This document shows positions 23,404 through 35,633 of a stretch of 64,000 bases of DNA, piece by piece. Made by a program: the position numbers and the translations under genes. The notes under the pieces were generated by a model. That model did no database searches, was not told where the DNA came from, and saw only the letters and a program-made list of their open reading frames with translations. This DNA comes from Cucumis sativus (lineage: Eukaryota; Streptophyta; Magnoliopsida; Cucurbitales; Cucurbitaceae), in the NCBI RefSeq assembly GCF_000004075.3, contig NC_026658.2, forward strand, positions 15,736,075 to 15,800,074. Reading direction: 5' to 3'. Every line of letters begins with the position of its first letter. The first letter of the stretch is position 1.

Positions 23404-26400
23404 AAGTTTCTTGGGTTTTGATTTTGTTTTGTGTTCATAGGTTTTGTTTTGTTTTTTTTTCTATGTAAATTTAAGTTTGATGTGTTTTTGATTGATTGGG
23501 ACGTGTACTCTTTATTTTTTGTAAAACAGAGTACATAAGAAACAATGGGTTGTAGGGGTAAGAGAAAGAAGATGCAGAAAATCAGGAAATTTGACTATGA
23601 AAATGTAGTTTAATCTTTATTTATTAACAATGGATTTGGTGTTTTGTTGGATGGAACGCTTCTATAGAAAGAAAGGGATTTAAAATATCAGTTGAAAGTT
23701 CTATTAGTTATGTAAACTAAATTTTAGAGAATAAATTCCAACTTTCTAATGAATAAGACTAAAGTTGTAGAATTTATGGTGCGAGTGGAAGCATTCTTGA
23801 CGACTTGATAGTCTATAAAACAAATCAAGTTATTAAATACATAAGGTCTTATATTGAGTTTTCTTTCTTTTATGAGAGTAAATTGTAGATGTGGTTAAAG
23901 AAGAACAAATGTGATTTGCTCCTATAATCTGAGAATAACGATGTTGATATTATAGAGTGGTGAAAGTAGTTGTGGCAAGATGGATTTCCCAAGAACCCTT
24001 TTTATCTTCTTGTTTGGGGTGGGGATATCTTTGGCCTTTGGGTTTATTTTTATTTGGTAATTAAATTCTTAAATAAGAAACTCTGTTCTTATATTTTTCT
24101 TCAAATTTTTATTTTGATTTCATGTTTCTTTGCTTTTCAACATTTACAAAACTCACTTTCCATTTTTTGGGTTAATGTTTTCGACCCGTTTTAAAGAATT
24201 GAATTAATTATCACTTACCTCTATTAAAATTAATTTTTTTAAAAAAATATCAAAAATAGAATATTCGACAAAATAACCAAATATTTTTATAATGTTTAAT
24301 TAATTTTATAGTGGTAGTGGTTTTTGTTCTAGGTAAATATTTTGTCAATTTTTTTTTATTTTAAATTAATTAACAACATGTTAGGGGTCCATGTTAGGGT
24401 CAATTAATGTGAAAAGGGTAAAAATAATATAATATTGAAATTTAGTGATTAAATGAAAGCTAAATTCAAAACTAAATATAGTATATAACATTTGAAAATG
24501 TAAGAATTGAAATAGAGTTATAACAATATTTGTCAATAAGTACTTAACTAAAAAAACAAATATACTATTTAAAAATCTAAGAATTAAAATGAAAGTTAAA
24601 ACTAAAAATTTAAACTCAAATAATAATTTCTCTCCAAAGGGGTCTAGTAGTTGTGAATTATAGGATGTTGTCAAACGGGTTTAGATGAAAAAATAGTATA
24701 CATTTGATCTAAATCTATTAAAATTATAAAATTCTACAGTAGAATATATCAGCTATGCTACTTAGTTTGGCGCTTTACATCAGAGTAATCTAGTTCATTC
24801 AAACATGCATCGATATCTAAGATATTAATTTCGACAATTTGATCTACCGTTGTTGAATTGAATTGAAGAAAATATGAAGGTGTTAAAGACAAGATCTTGT
24901 AAAATAAGAGTTCAATAAAACACTTATCGTAAATCTTAAATTCTATACGTCGTTTTGATAATTCAATAGAAAATTAAGATTTAAAAGACTCATTGAAAAA
25001 ACATATATAGAAACAATAGTAAATATAACTCTTTGTATGTCTTAAATATAAAGATAAATACTAACACATCAATTAAAGTTATTGAAAGACAAGTATAATG
25101 GGTGCTCTTTTAAGAAATAAAAGAGATGAAATTATTCTTTACAAATGACAACACTCTCCGATCTATCCACCAACGAATTTAGTGCAAGTCTAAACCCCTC
25201 TAAACTGTATATTTGTTATAATATAAGTGTGTCCACATATGTATACGTGTATCTATATGTCTCAGTCTTTTTATATATTTTTTCAAATTACTTTTATTAA
25301 AGTATAAAGCTTGCCGACAACAAAACTTTTAGATCTACCACAGGTATGTCATCGATTTGGATGTGATGGAAGCTCGAGTAGAAAGGAAGTACCAAGAATG
25401 TGGGGGGTTTTCTCACTTGAACTTGGAAACAAAGTTAGCTCGAATTTTCTATCAAGTGAATTATGGAAGAAATGGAGATTTTAGAAGTAGGGATGGTTAC
25501 AAAGGAAATAATTGATCCATCTTATCTCTTTATAATCCCTTCATTATGGATCTTACAAAAGTTAGCATATAACAATAAAATAGATTGTAAATAGAGTTGA
25601 AAAGATTTTAAATAGAAAAAATATGATAAAATACACCTCAATATCTTCAATTAATGGGATCGATTAAATCTAATCCACACAAGAAATGGTGACAACAATA
25701 ATTCACATCAAATTAAGAAAAAAATTGTTACGGACAAGGTCACTAATCCATTCTTCATTTTGCCCTACAAAGGTGGGGATTTGATGGAACTTGATGAGAT
25801 GTTTGATGTAGGGGAGAGGATCTTAGCCTATGTCTAAGTTACTATGATTCATACACCATCTCATGGTTGGACCCTATTGTTATACTCAAAAGGGCTTAAT
25901 GTCACATGTGGGTTGAAAATATATTCAATTGTTCCTTTTCTTTTTCCTTCTCCCACTCTTATTGTGAAAATTACCAAAATCATTTTGTCCTTCCTTCCTT
26001 TTGTTTGCTTCTTCTAGCTCTCGAGTTGTGACTTTTTGTTATTTAAATCCTTCTTGCTCTCTATCTTCGATCAAAGATGGAAGTTAAACCATGAATCGAG
26101 GTGAGGTCAATAAAGGAGAGGAAGAAACGTGATCCACGTAGATTGAATCGATACTTTTATAGCAAACTTGATCGTGAGAATATCATATTTCATTTGATTT
26201 CAAACAATTGGTCAAATTTCATTCGTAACTTAAAAAATAGATCATCCACGTGAAAATAATCTTCTATAACTAGAGTAATCTAGACTATGTTGATGATTTG
26301 TACTTGTTTTCACTTCATTCGTTTTATCTAAAGTTAATTCAAAATAACTTAAATAAAACCTCTCACACTCATTTAAAATTCTACTATTAACTCTTATTAT

Positions 26401-28022
26401 TTGAAAGAAACTATTGATCTAACCTTTGCATTTAAATAAATTTTGTACATGTGTAAATTATGTATGGTTGGTTTTTAAATGAAATTCTATCACAAGCTTT
26501 GAATTAATATTTTTATATTTGTACATGTGTAAATGATGTATTGTTGGTTTTTAAATGAAATTCTATCACAAGCTTTGAATTAATTTATTTATAAAAATCT
26601 AGAGTTTTAATTACTACAACTATTAGATTGATATTTTGAAAAACGTAACCCTAAAGTTCACGTATTAAATTGATTTTGTTTTCTTTTTTCTTTTTACAAA
26701 ATAATGATAATGACATAATATTCACAATTAATTAATTCACTATGGATGCTTGTTTTAGGAAATTGGTTGTAAAAAATTGTTTATTTAATCAATTCTACAA
26801 GAAGAAATAAAGTAGTTGATGATGAATAATTTTAATTAAATAATTAATTATAGTTATTGAAAAATAATATTTTTACCCCTTTTCCCCTTCACCCGAACAT
26901 ACAAAATAATATATAATTGTAATTACATATATATATTACTTCGAATCAAATGGCATTGATGGGTTGTCTAAGGTTTTGCTCAGTCCATTATATTAAAGTG
27001 TTAACATAGACTATTGAATTAGTATAAACTCCAAGTTGTCACAAAGTTGGTCCTCAAAGTGGGGTTCCCATTGGCTTTCCATGGAAATTGAGGTTGACTT
27101 TGAGTTCAATAAATCTTAAAGTCATATTCAAATATTCAAATCATCAAGTTCCATTTGATCCAAGTCCCATCACAAAGAGAATGTGAAATATGGATAAAAC
27201 CAAGGAGTAGCAGTTGGTGAAATGTCAAAGCAAAGGCAGTTAGGGGCTGCACATGATCAATTCCTACCATACTACCACTAACATAGTTAACATTAATCTT
27301 ACCTAACATATCACTCATTCTTATCTCCTCAACAGTTCCACTTTAATCTCCTTTTCGACACCGTTAACTAAAAAGAAAAAAAACAAATTTATGTATGGTC
27401 AAACCATCTAAAACTAAAACTAAAACTAAAGTCGAAGAATAAACGTATCCATCAAATAGAAATGATTTATACGATACGATTGGTGTAGAGACAAAAAGAA
27501 CCCTTTTGATAAAAGAGTTGAAGTATCAAAAAGAGAATGTGAAAAGGACAGGATATATATATTTATACGTAGAGAGAACACAAATAGAAGAGATGATAGA
27601 AAAGCCAACAAACCGTTTTGACCATGGCCCCAATTCTCCATCTTCCACAGTGTATTTAATGGAAGAGAATCTAGGTGTAAAGGATAGATGAGGAAAGCAA
27701 AATCCAAACACTTTACTCAATATTTAATAATTTTGATTACGATGTTTCATTTTCATCTTCAAATCCCTCAAACGCTCCTTTTCCTTTTCTTTCCATCTAA
27801 ACTTGAACCAAATTTAACTACTTCCACTGTATTTGGTCCTCACCTCCATGGTTTTTTGTGCCTAATCCTTCTTGGTTTTTACTGTTTTTCCATCCACATT
27901 GAATTCAACTCTAATTCACTGATTTTGGTGATTTGATGGGATCGCTTGTAAAGGTACTACGAATAATACTCCAAAAGTCCGTTTGTTTCCCCTTTATTTA
28001 TTAACTCAGGTTTTGATCCTTG
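23404..28022. other. Intergenic DNA, 4.6 kb
   Basis: Mostly AT-rich, with no supported gene. Less AT-rich patches at about 25320-25510 and 25740-25960 may be old repeat fragments but gave no recognisable protein. Open frames around 27136-27318 and 27426-27936 are short, overlap on both strands and match nothing I know. The last few hundred bases are the upstream region of the next gene. Confidence 0.5.
26445..26584. repeat. Tandem duplication, 76-bp period
   Basis: Two copies (26445-26508 and 26521-26584) start with GTACATGTGTAAAT and end with CACAAGCTTTGAATTAAT. They differ at only a few positions, so the duplication looks fairly recent. Confidence 0.85.
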
Positions 28023-28069
28023 AGAGAGAGAGAGAGAGTGAGAGAGAGAGAGAGATTGTACTATATAAA
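28023..28069 (+). promoter_or_regulatory. (GA)n tract and TATA box of the 93-residue protein gene
   Basis: An interrupted (GA)n run (28023-28055) lies directly before TATATAAA at 28062-28069. The TATA box is about 45 nt upstream of the ATG at 28112. GA tracts near the core promoter are common in plants and can bind BPC/GAGA-binding factors. Confidence 0.55.
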
Positions 28070-28111
28070 TCAAAGGTTGGTTTAAGAGAGTGGAGCCTGT
28101 AGGTGAAGAAG

Positions 28112-28507
28112 ATGAAGAGATGGCGATTATGGGGTTGTTTCAAACGCTCATTCCTCTTCCCCACTAAGCTGTTTTTCCTCAGACTAAACTCACACCTTCT
28201 CCATAAGCCTAAAGGTAACCTCTTTCTCTCTAACTTGTTTCTGAAATAGGTTGAAAAGGAAGGCAATTTCCGTTCTCTCTCGGGTTTGTTTCTTCCGTAT
28301 GCCCTGATGAAAGCTTGTTTAATGGCAGGCAATGGGAATGCGCTACTAAGCCTCTACAAGGATATAGAGTCTTGCGGAGAGTACAGAGATATCCAAGTAA
28401 TGTGGGATATGATTCAGTCCCACAATGTCCATGAAAACACAAGTAGAAGCTTAAGAAGGTTGAGTTTTTCTTCAACTTGGAGATCATTCTGTTTCCAGCC
28501 AACTTGA
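28112..28507 (+). CDS. Small uncharacterised plant protein, 93 residues
   Basis: Exons 28112-28214 and 28329-28507 join in phase 1 across a 114-nt GT-AG intron. Exon 1 encodes a basic, aromatic N terminus (MKRWRLWGCFKRSFLF). Exon 2 carries a conserved-looking core, ALLSLYKDIESCGEYRDIQV followed by MWDMI at residues 57-63, then a Ser/Arg-rich tail ending CFQPT. I recall small plant proteins with a similar SLYxDIxSCGEYxDIQVMW core, but know no function. The splice sites, a TATA box 43-50 nt upstream and the core motif support a real gene despite its size. The N terminus could be a weak organelle signal, but this is not clear. Confidence 0.65.
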
Positions 28508-29975
28508 TGAAAGCAGGTTCTTGATGAAAACAGAACCTGTTTTCATCTTCTCTGCACAAAACCACAGAATGTGCATATATAGACAATAATACGGAAAATA
28601 GTTGCTTTTGGAATGTGGAAGTTTTCACTCAAGATCACAAAGCTTGTCTTTGATTGATGTGTTTCCTATGTTTCACTTTCATCAGATGATGAGAAGAGCT
28701 TTGGATAGATACCTGTTTTTTGATTTCATGGACATTTGCAGCACAACCCTGCTGATGTTGTTCATAATCTGCCAGGAAAGTTTGGTAATTGTTTGGTTTT
28801 TACTCATCAGTTGAAGATGTTAACTGCGTGGGTTTTGGTCTGTTTTCTTGTTGTGTGGATGGTCTGATTTTTTGATAAAATTGGTCCTTGTTTTTAGCCA
28901 TTCATTTGCAGATACCACATTGGACAAGAATGTAAAGCCAAAAGCTTATTTTGGGAGGAAACTATTAGCTATTATACTTATTATATTACAGAATCAAATT
29001 TAATGATTTATATCATATATGTGTGCATGCACCTACTTTTAAATTATCTACCTTTGATTTCATCTCACTCTTTGGTTGTGTTGCAATAAATATCAGTTAC
29101 GTGGACTTTGGAGATAATTACAAAGGTCGCAGTCAAAAAGAGCATGGCTCAATTGGCGTACGCAAATATACAAATGTCACCTTGTGTTTATAGTTGAAGT
29201 TAGTTCAATAATGGCCAACTAGAACATAACTACACTAATTAAGACATCACAACTGTCCAAAAGATGGTCTGAGTTTCACCTTGCCGATAGCTTGTAAATC
29301 TATGACTCATTTCTCTTGGATGTAAAGTAAGTTTTAAACAAGTGAAATCTGCTAAATTATAAGAATGCCAAGGAGCTAAGGAGGAGTAATAAAGAACGAC
29401 TTCTGGAAACACTCAAATGGAGAAGCTGTATTTTCCATTTTGTCTTGGTTAGATTCTTTGTGAATGGAATTTAGTTTGAAACATCCCTCCAAACTTTAGA
29501 CGGGGTTTATGGGCTTTATTGGCTCCTAAATCCTTATCTTTCTGGTCCTCATATCCTAATTTTCATCAATGAGAAAGAAATATATTGTGTAGGAGAAATA
29601 ATAGGAGAAATAAATCAAGAACTGTCAATTGTCTTTGGGAGGGAAAGAGAGATCCGACTTTAACAGTTAAGTAAGGAATTCAAATTACTAGAAGATGCTG
29701 CTTGAATTTGACTGGAGAATAATAGATAAAGATGAGAAAAACAGCGGATCAGCCAATTTGCCATTACGAACAACTGATCAGCGATCACAATACTTGTTGC
29801 CATCATATGCTTAATTGTGGTTTTTTCAATTTAAGATGAAGTAGCATGATCGAATTTTCTATGGATAACCTACGTTTGGGGACTCAAATGAGATTTGACC
29901 CAACATTTGAAAATCGAAGTTTTCTGTTCTTTTGCTTATGCCACCCCTAATTAGAGGAGTAAGATTATTAGTAAA
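28508..29975. other. Intergenic DNA after the 93-residue protein gene
   Basis: Includes the likely 3' untranslated region of the preceding gene. No other coding exon or RNA gene that I can support. Confidence 0.5.
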
Positions 29976-30240
29976 TGTTAACATGGTTACTAGACTGAGT
30001 ATATTAGTAATTAGTTAGTAAGTTTGTTAGAGATTTAGAAGGTGTGGGTTGAGAAGGAGGGGTGAAGAATTTTGTTAAGGATTTCCTGATTGGGGAATTT
30101 GGGAGAGGATTTTAAGGCTCTTGAATATGCTGAGGTATATTGTAGTTTATTCCTGATATTGCAATATAATTCTATTCTTTAATATTCTTTGTTTGTGCTT
30201 GTTTGTTCTTTGAATGTTATTGTTAGGAGGTATCCTAACA
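29976..30240. mobile_element. Possible solo LTR, Copia-type, fossil
   Basis: A 265-bp block starts TGTTAACATGG and ends GGTATCCTAACA, so it has TG...CA ends with a short inverted TGTTA/TAACA. The interior (TTAGTTAGTAAGTTTGTTAGAG, then a T-rich tail) resembles Copia LTRs of dicots. No matching 5-bp target duplication was found and no internal region is next to it, so it would be an old solo LTR. Tentative. Confidence 0.4.
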
Positions 30241-31486
30241 TCATCACAACTTACCAAAGAACCATAGAAGCACGCACTGGGAGCAAAAATCTTGCTCCCT
30301 TTCTCGATTCCTACTCCCACATTCCTCCTTAATTAGCTTCTTCAATTGTAAGATTTCTTCCCCTTCCTCGAGTCTTTCTCACTCCTGTATTCACACACTC
30401 CTTCGCAAAAAGAAAAAGAGAAATTCAAACTGAGCCAGATGAAGATTTCACGGAATCGGAGGGAGAAAAACCATCAATCGTGGAATTGGAGACAACCCCA
30501 GAAAAGAGGAGGATTTTAAAAAGAAAAAATAGTTGTAGATTGGATTTTAAAAAGGGAAAAAAAGAGTAGCAGATTGAAAAAGGATTGGTAAAAACTGAAG
30601 GAGGAGCATGAGCAAAAATTGAAAGAGAGAGAATCGAGGAGTGAATCCCATCATATGTGCATATTTGGTTAATTTTAATAATTTCACCCATGGATAACCT
30701 AAGAAAAAATAACAAAAACAAAGATTTTTAAAAGTCGGGTAAATTCTAATTTGAGCGTCCAAAAGCAGCTCATTGGCGCCTATTTAGCTTCCATAACATT
30801 GATTAGAACTTGACAAAATAATACAAGAATTACGTCAGAAGTAGACAATATCTTTCTATGAAGTTTCATGTCCTAACACTTCTCGAGAATCTTCTAAACG
30901 TAAATAACTTTCTAGTAAAGAAAAGATATCTGAACTTTAGTGTCTTAAACAGTGACCGAGTTTTAAAAGTTCTACCAGGGAAAGGTCCAGATGCTGCAGA
31001 AGCAGACAGACAAAGTAAGCTTTTGGATCATAAAGTTGTAAAATGCTGACTTAAAACCTACAGTTCATTCCCAATTGAAAAAGTCTAATACCGGGCTATC
31101 ATAAGAATCTCCAGAAAGACATTTGATTCTCTGCAGATAAAGGATAAGAATAACACTCTGTTGAACACCCAAGTTCATACCTAAAACCATGTCTCATTCA
31201 TCTTTTTTTGATATAAACACAGAATCATTCTCAATTGATTGAATGAAGATGAATCAACATGAATACTATCACTATCTTTGTAGATATTTTACAGAATTAA
31301 CAAAAAAGAAATGCCTATGATAGCTCCTCTAAACGATGCTCTGTAATAAAAAAAAATGCAGAGAGAAAAGATACATCACCTCATAAAAAGCTATGGAGCA
31401 AGACGACAATCTCATTCCATTCAAACAAAACTCCACTGATTCGAACATCTCTTAACACCAATTTCAATCTCGGCATCCTTCACACC
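30241..31486. other. Intergenic DNA upstream of the mitoferrin-like gene
   Basis: No supported gene. A purine-rich stretch (30410-30610) gives only low-complexity frames. An open frame at 30858-31049 is short and unassigned. The last 200 bp should hold the promoter and 5' leader of the carrier gene. Confidence 0.45.
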
Positions 31487-33174
31487 ATGGCCACAAGCGT
31501 ATCACACTCTCCCGATTTCCGCCCTGAAGTTTCCGTTACGCCGCCGACCCACGACGGCCTTTACTTCTGGCAGTTCATGATCGCCGGCTCAATCGCGGGG
31601 TCGGTCGAGCACATGGCGATGTATCCAGTGGACACTCTCAAGACCCGAATACAGGCCTTAGGTGGTGGATCGTCAACAGTCCGACAAGCCCTCGGCTCGA
31701 TTCTGAAAGTGGAAGGCCCGGCTGGGCTTTACCGTGGAATCGGAGCAATGGGTTTAGGCGCAGGACCTGCACACGCCGTCTACTTCTCAGTATACGAGTT
31801 TGCGAAAGAGGGGTTTTCAATGGGGAATAAGAACAACCCATTAGCGCACGCCATTGCTGGAGTTTGTGCGACGGTGACGAGCGACGCCGTGCTAACGCCG
31901 ATGGATGTAGTGAAACAAAGGCTGCAGTTGAAGAGTAGTCCTTATAAAGGAGTGAGGGACTGTGTGAAGAGGATTTTGGTTGAGGAAGGGATTGGGGCGT
32001 TGTATGCTTCCTATCGGACGACGGTTGTGATGAATGCGCCATATACGGCGGTGTATTTTGCGACTTATGAAGCTGCTAAAAGGGGATTGAAGGAGGTGTC
32101 ACCGGGAAGTGATGAAGATGAGAGGCTGATTGTTCATGCTACGGCCGGTGCGGCAGCTGGGTCTCTTGCTGCAGCTCTTACAACGCCATTAGACGTTGTG
32201 AAAACTCGGCTGCAGTGTCAGGTAATATCACTCCTTCTTTCGCTCGTTTCTTAATTTTCTTTTTTGGCTAAAGGACTTTGTCGATCATATGAGTAAAAAA
32301 TATCAAATTTATACCATATTAACATTTCTGAGGGGTTCTTCTATTTTGGATTGTTATCTAAGTACATCTTCGCAATATTTCTAAGTTCTTCTATTTTGGA
32401 TTGTGATCTAAGTACATCTTGACAATATTGGATTAAATGTACAACTTGTGAGATTTGATTACCTCGATATACTTCAACTTACACTCACCTCGATTAACCT
32501 CACGAGATAATCTGATAACCCGGCTAATCCTACAACATTTGAATACCCACTTGATCCTACAATATTTTGGTGTCGAACAAATTTGTAAGAAATTAATTCT
32601 TAGATAAATGATTAACATAATATGAACTTGTATTTATTTAGTTATTGAAACTTGGTGTCTTTTCTTGCCACTAAACCAACCCATGATGGTTCCAATGGAC
32701 ACGTTATCAATTGAAGCTACAACTTTTCACACCATTCTATCAAATGAGGATAACCCAATCTAGAAGTGCACACTTACTTAACGAGCATACACACTCCTAA
32801 CATTAACTACATTTTATTTTAAAGTACCTAGATAACCACCATAACTTAAATAAACTCATTTAGTTAACTTATTTCTTCAAAATCAATTTTTATTAGAGAA
32901 AATAATCTCTTGTACAAGCAGCCCTAACTGGAAACTTAGATGTGATTCTCTTCTGCTTTGACTGTACAAACAGGGAGTATGTGGTTGCGACAAATTTTCA
33001 AGCAGTTCAATTGGGTACGTACTTGGGTGTGTGGTGAAGAAGGATGGCTACAATGGGCTGATGAAAGGATGGATTCCAAGGATGATGTTCCATGCCCCTG
33101 CTGCTGCAATTTGCTGGTCCACTTACGAGGCTTCAAAATCCTTCTTTCAACATCTCCACAATCACAACAATTAG
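31487..33174 (+). CDS. Mitoferrin-like mitochondrial iron carrier
   Basis: Two exons, 31487-32221 and 32974-33174, encode 311 residues across a 752-nt GT-AG intron in phase 0. It is a mitochondrial carrier family protein with three repeats, each marked by a PX(D/E)XX(K/R)X(K/R)-type signature: PVDTLKTR (residues 47-54), PMDVVKQR (138-145) and PLDVVKTR (234-241). The segments GLYRGIGAMGLGAGPAHAVYF and VVMNAPYTAVYFATYE match the mitoferrin branch (MIT1/MIT2 in Arabidopsis, Mrs3/4 in yeast), which imports iron across the inner membrane. The last exon ends in the usual third-repeat helix (PRMMFHAPAAAICWSTYEASKS). Arabidopsis MIT proteins are slightly longer, around 330 residues by memory. The gene runs tail-to-tail into the DUF538 gene, with 343 nt between stops. 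Confidence 0.9.
32335..32429. repeat. 50-bp-period tandem repeat in the mitoferrin-like intron
   Basis: Two 45-bp copies (32335-32379 and 32385-32429) starting GTTCTTCTATTTTGGATTGT, with three mismatches. Confidence 0.85.
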
Positions 33175-33282
33175 AAACAACACTTGTTTACTCACTGCCA
33201 ATACTTTCACAACAGTAGTAGTAAACAAAAAGCTCATTACTTACAATTATATATTGTATTCCGATATCAAATCATGTTATCC

Positions 33283-33288
33283 AATAAA
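33283..33288 (+). terminator. Polyadenylation signal of the mitoferrin-like gene
   Basis: A canonical AATAAA lies 109 nt after the stop codon, in the gap shared with the convergent DUF538 gene. Confidence 0.5.
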
Positions 33289-33517
33289 ATAAATTTACAG
33301 TTACGAGTTAAGGATACAGAATGCAAATCTGTCGAGTCCTCTTATAGATCATTCTACTAGAAACAGCACTCCATATGCTCTGCTGGACATTAAAATAGCA
33401 CGTAACTGTGATATACGGTTGGGAAAGATCATAATAACACATTCAAGAACAAGAATCTAATGGTGATTTAAGCTTTATAAGTATATAAAGACCCAACCAA
33501 AAAAGAATCCCCATATT

Positions 33518-35633
33518 TTAGAACTTTTCGACATTTACACCATCTCTAAGGACTTCATACGCTTCTCTTTTCCTGGTTTTCTTCATTCCAGCAGTGAAGT
33601 TGAGCTTTGGTCCATCGGAAGTAATACAAGTTACTTTTACCCATATCATCACCTTTGTTTTCATTCCTTCTATATCTGCTAGCTTTCCCTTTTCCAGATA
33701 TCCAGTCACAGTGTTGTTAAATCGCAAGACTGATGAGTCTTTATACCCAACTTCACAGATTTCTGGGATGAAGACGGTAAGCTTTCCTGTCTCCTCATTG
33801 AACTCATAGTTGGTTGCGTCACGAGGGAAAATTCCCACTGCCAAATCATAATCCTTCAGCAGGTCTGGCAAAGGTTTTTGCATTTTTCCTACGAAAGACC
33901 AAGGAAGATGAATCAAAATAATGTACTATTTTTTGCAATAGAGAAACTAAAATGATGTCTCGTGGCCAGTACATGGTAATGGCATGACGCCATTGTACTA
34001 AAAATCCACCAGTTTATAGCTCCATTGCTACACTAATAACACGTAGCCGGTAGCCCTGAGCAAGAAAGTACCATATGACCACTATTCCAGAATCGCTATA
34101 GCGACCGCACACAAAATTATCTAATTCGTAAATTTTCGCATAACTTTAGTGGACTTTGCTATGACTATGACATGTACTGCCGTTCGAGTCCAGAAAATAA
34201 CATTGCAATCACCAAAAGATCATATTAGGCCCCGTATACTTTAAAGAACCAAACATTCAATAGTAAAAAAATCGACACTATTATCAAAAAGGGAAAAAAA
34301 GAAAACTAACTGTAACAACATGTGACAACATTATTAAAAGCATAAACAGAACCAAATAAAAAAAGAAATAACTAACCTTTTATTTTATTAACCAACCAGC
34401 TAGTTCCTCCTTGAATACTCGTTGACAATGACTGATAATAGAATAAAAAGAGAAGGAAGATATATAAGCTTAATACGAATTAATAAATAATAAAGCAAAA
34501 GGTATTGGGTGCACAGGAAAATAAACAATTCAACCTGAACAAATTTTATATTAAAATAAAGCCAGAGGAAACTCTTTTTCTTGAATGAAAGAACTGGCTT
34601 GAACCCATGATGAAGTAACCGCTAACCATATAGTACATACTATGTATGGAACTACAACCAAGAACTCTGGTTTTAAATGTGCATAGGAATTCCAAGCCAT
34701 ATAATATTACAACCAAAAGAAGCGGAGGCTTATGCTTCTTCCTGGATGTTTTCGAGCTAACTTGTAAGACAGAATTGCCATTCTAATAAATGGTGCTTTT
34801 AAGCTAACTTGTAATCCATGATATACTAACCAAATAGTACATACTATGTATGAAACTAGATCGCTATAAAACTGCGTAAGAACAACCAAATAGTTCTCAC
34901 TAAACGGAATCCATCTGCAACAATAAGCCAATAACACTATCATTTGGAAAGTCAATACTTCAACCAAAAACTCCGATATTCAAGGGGACTTACGCTTCTT
35001 CCTAGCTAAAAATGAGATCACCAACTCACCATCACAATGAATTTCCACTTTCCAAATAACTAGTAAGACACAGTTATCCTTCCAATAAATGGGGTTCTTA
35101 AGCTAACCTAGACGCTTAATGACGCATAGCAGATGTCCGAGCAGAATTGAGAAAGTTGGCGCGCTCGCTCAGCCAGCCAAGATGGAAATCCGACTAAGTA
35201 GACTCGTCAACACGAAAATCCAGTTAGAAAGTGTCAAAACTATTGAGTTCAATTTCTCAACCTTAGATTATTGAACTAAATTTCTTCTCCAAAATCCAAA
35301 CCAGAAAAAAAATAGCACAACAAATCATCGTAAAATTAAAGCTCTAGATGTTAATTAAGGGAAGGAAATGAATATAAAAAAGCTGGAGAATTCAGCGTCG
35401 ACATCATAAAAGCCCTAATTGTAATATTTAGAAGAAAAAAAACGAAACAACGAATTAAAACAACGAAGGAAAACGCAAACGAAATGATACAGCAATTAAT
35501 AAAGGAAAAGAAAAGGGGGGAAAGGAGGAGAGAGAAGTGGGATTACATTAATGTCATCGCCGATGGAGCCGATCTCCTTACTGGCCTTCTGATTGAACCA
35601 ATAAGAACCAACTTTGTTCATAATCTGATCCAT
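33518..35633 (-). CDS. DUF538-family protein
   Basis: Three exons in order of translation: 35633-35547, 34431-34377 and 33888-33518, giving 170 residues. Introns are GT-AG; the first is phase 0 and 1115 nt, the second phase 1 and 488 nt. The product matches plant DUF538 proteins closely: MDQIMNKVGSYWFNQKASKE at the N terminus, a short middle exon (SLSTSIQGGTSWLVNKIK), then the DUF538 domain with KPLPDLLKDYDLAVGIFPRD, LTVFIPEICEVGYKDSS and the basic end AGMKKTRKREAYEVL. There is no signal peptide, unlike secreted DUF538 members. The family includes SVB, linked to trichome size and stress in Arabidopsis, but biochemical function is unsettled. A (GA)n tract lies about 75 bp upstream of the start. 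Intron 1 holds local duplications. Confidence 0.92.
34600..35112. repeat. Local duplications within DUF538 intron 1
   Basis: Blocks repeat with changes. A TAGTACATACTATGTATG block occurs at about 34632 and 34835. A CTTCTTCC...GCTAACTTGTAAGACA-type block and an AATAAATGG...TTAAGCTAAC block occur near 34735-34815 and again near 34990-35110. This looks like a duplicated segment of about 200-250 bp that has diverged. Confidence 0.6.

Noticed and set aside
27136-27936. Several overlapping ORFs of 60-93 codons on both strands
   Set aside because: They overlap each other, lack conserved motifs and look like chance open frames upstream of the 28112 gene.
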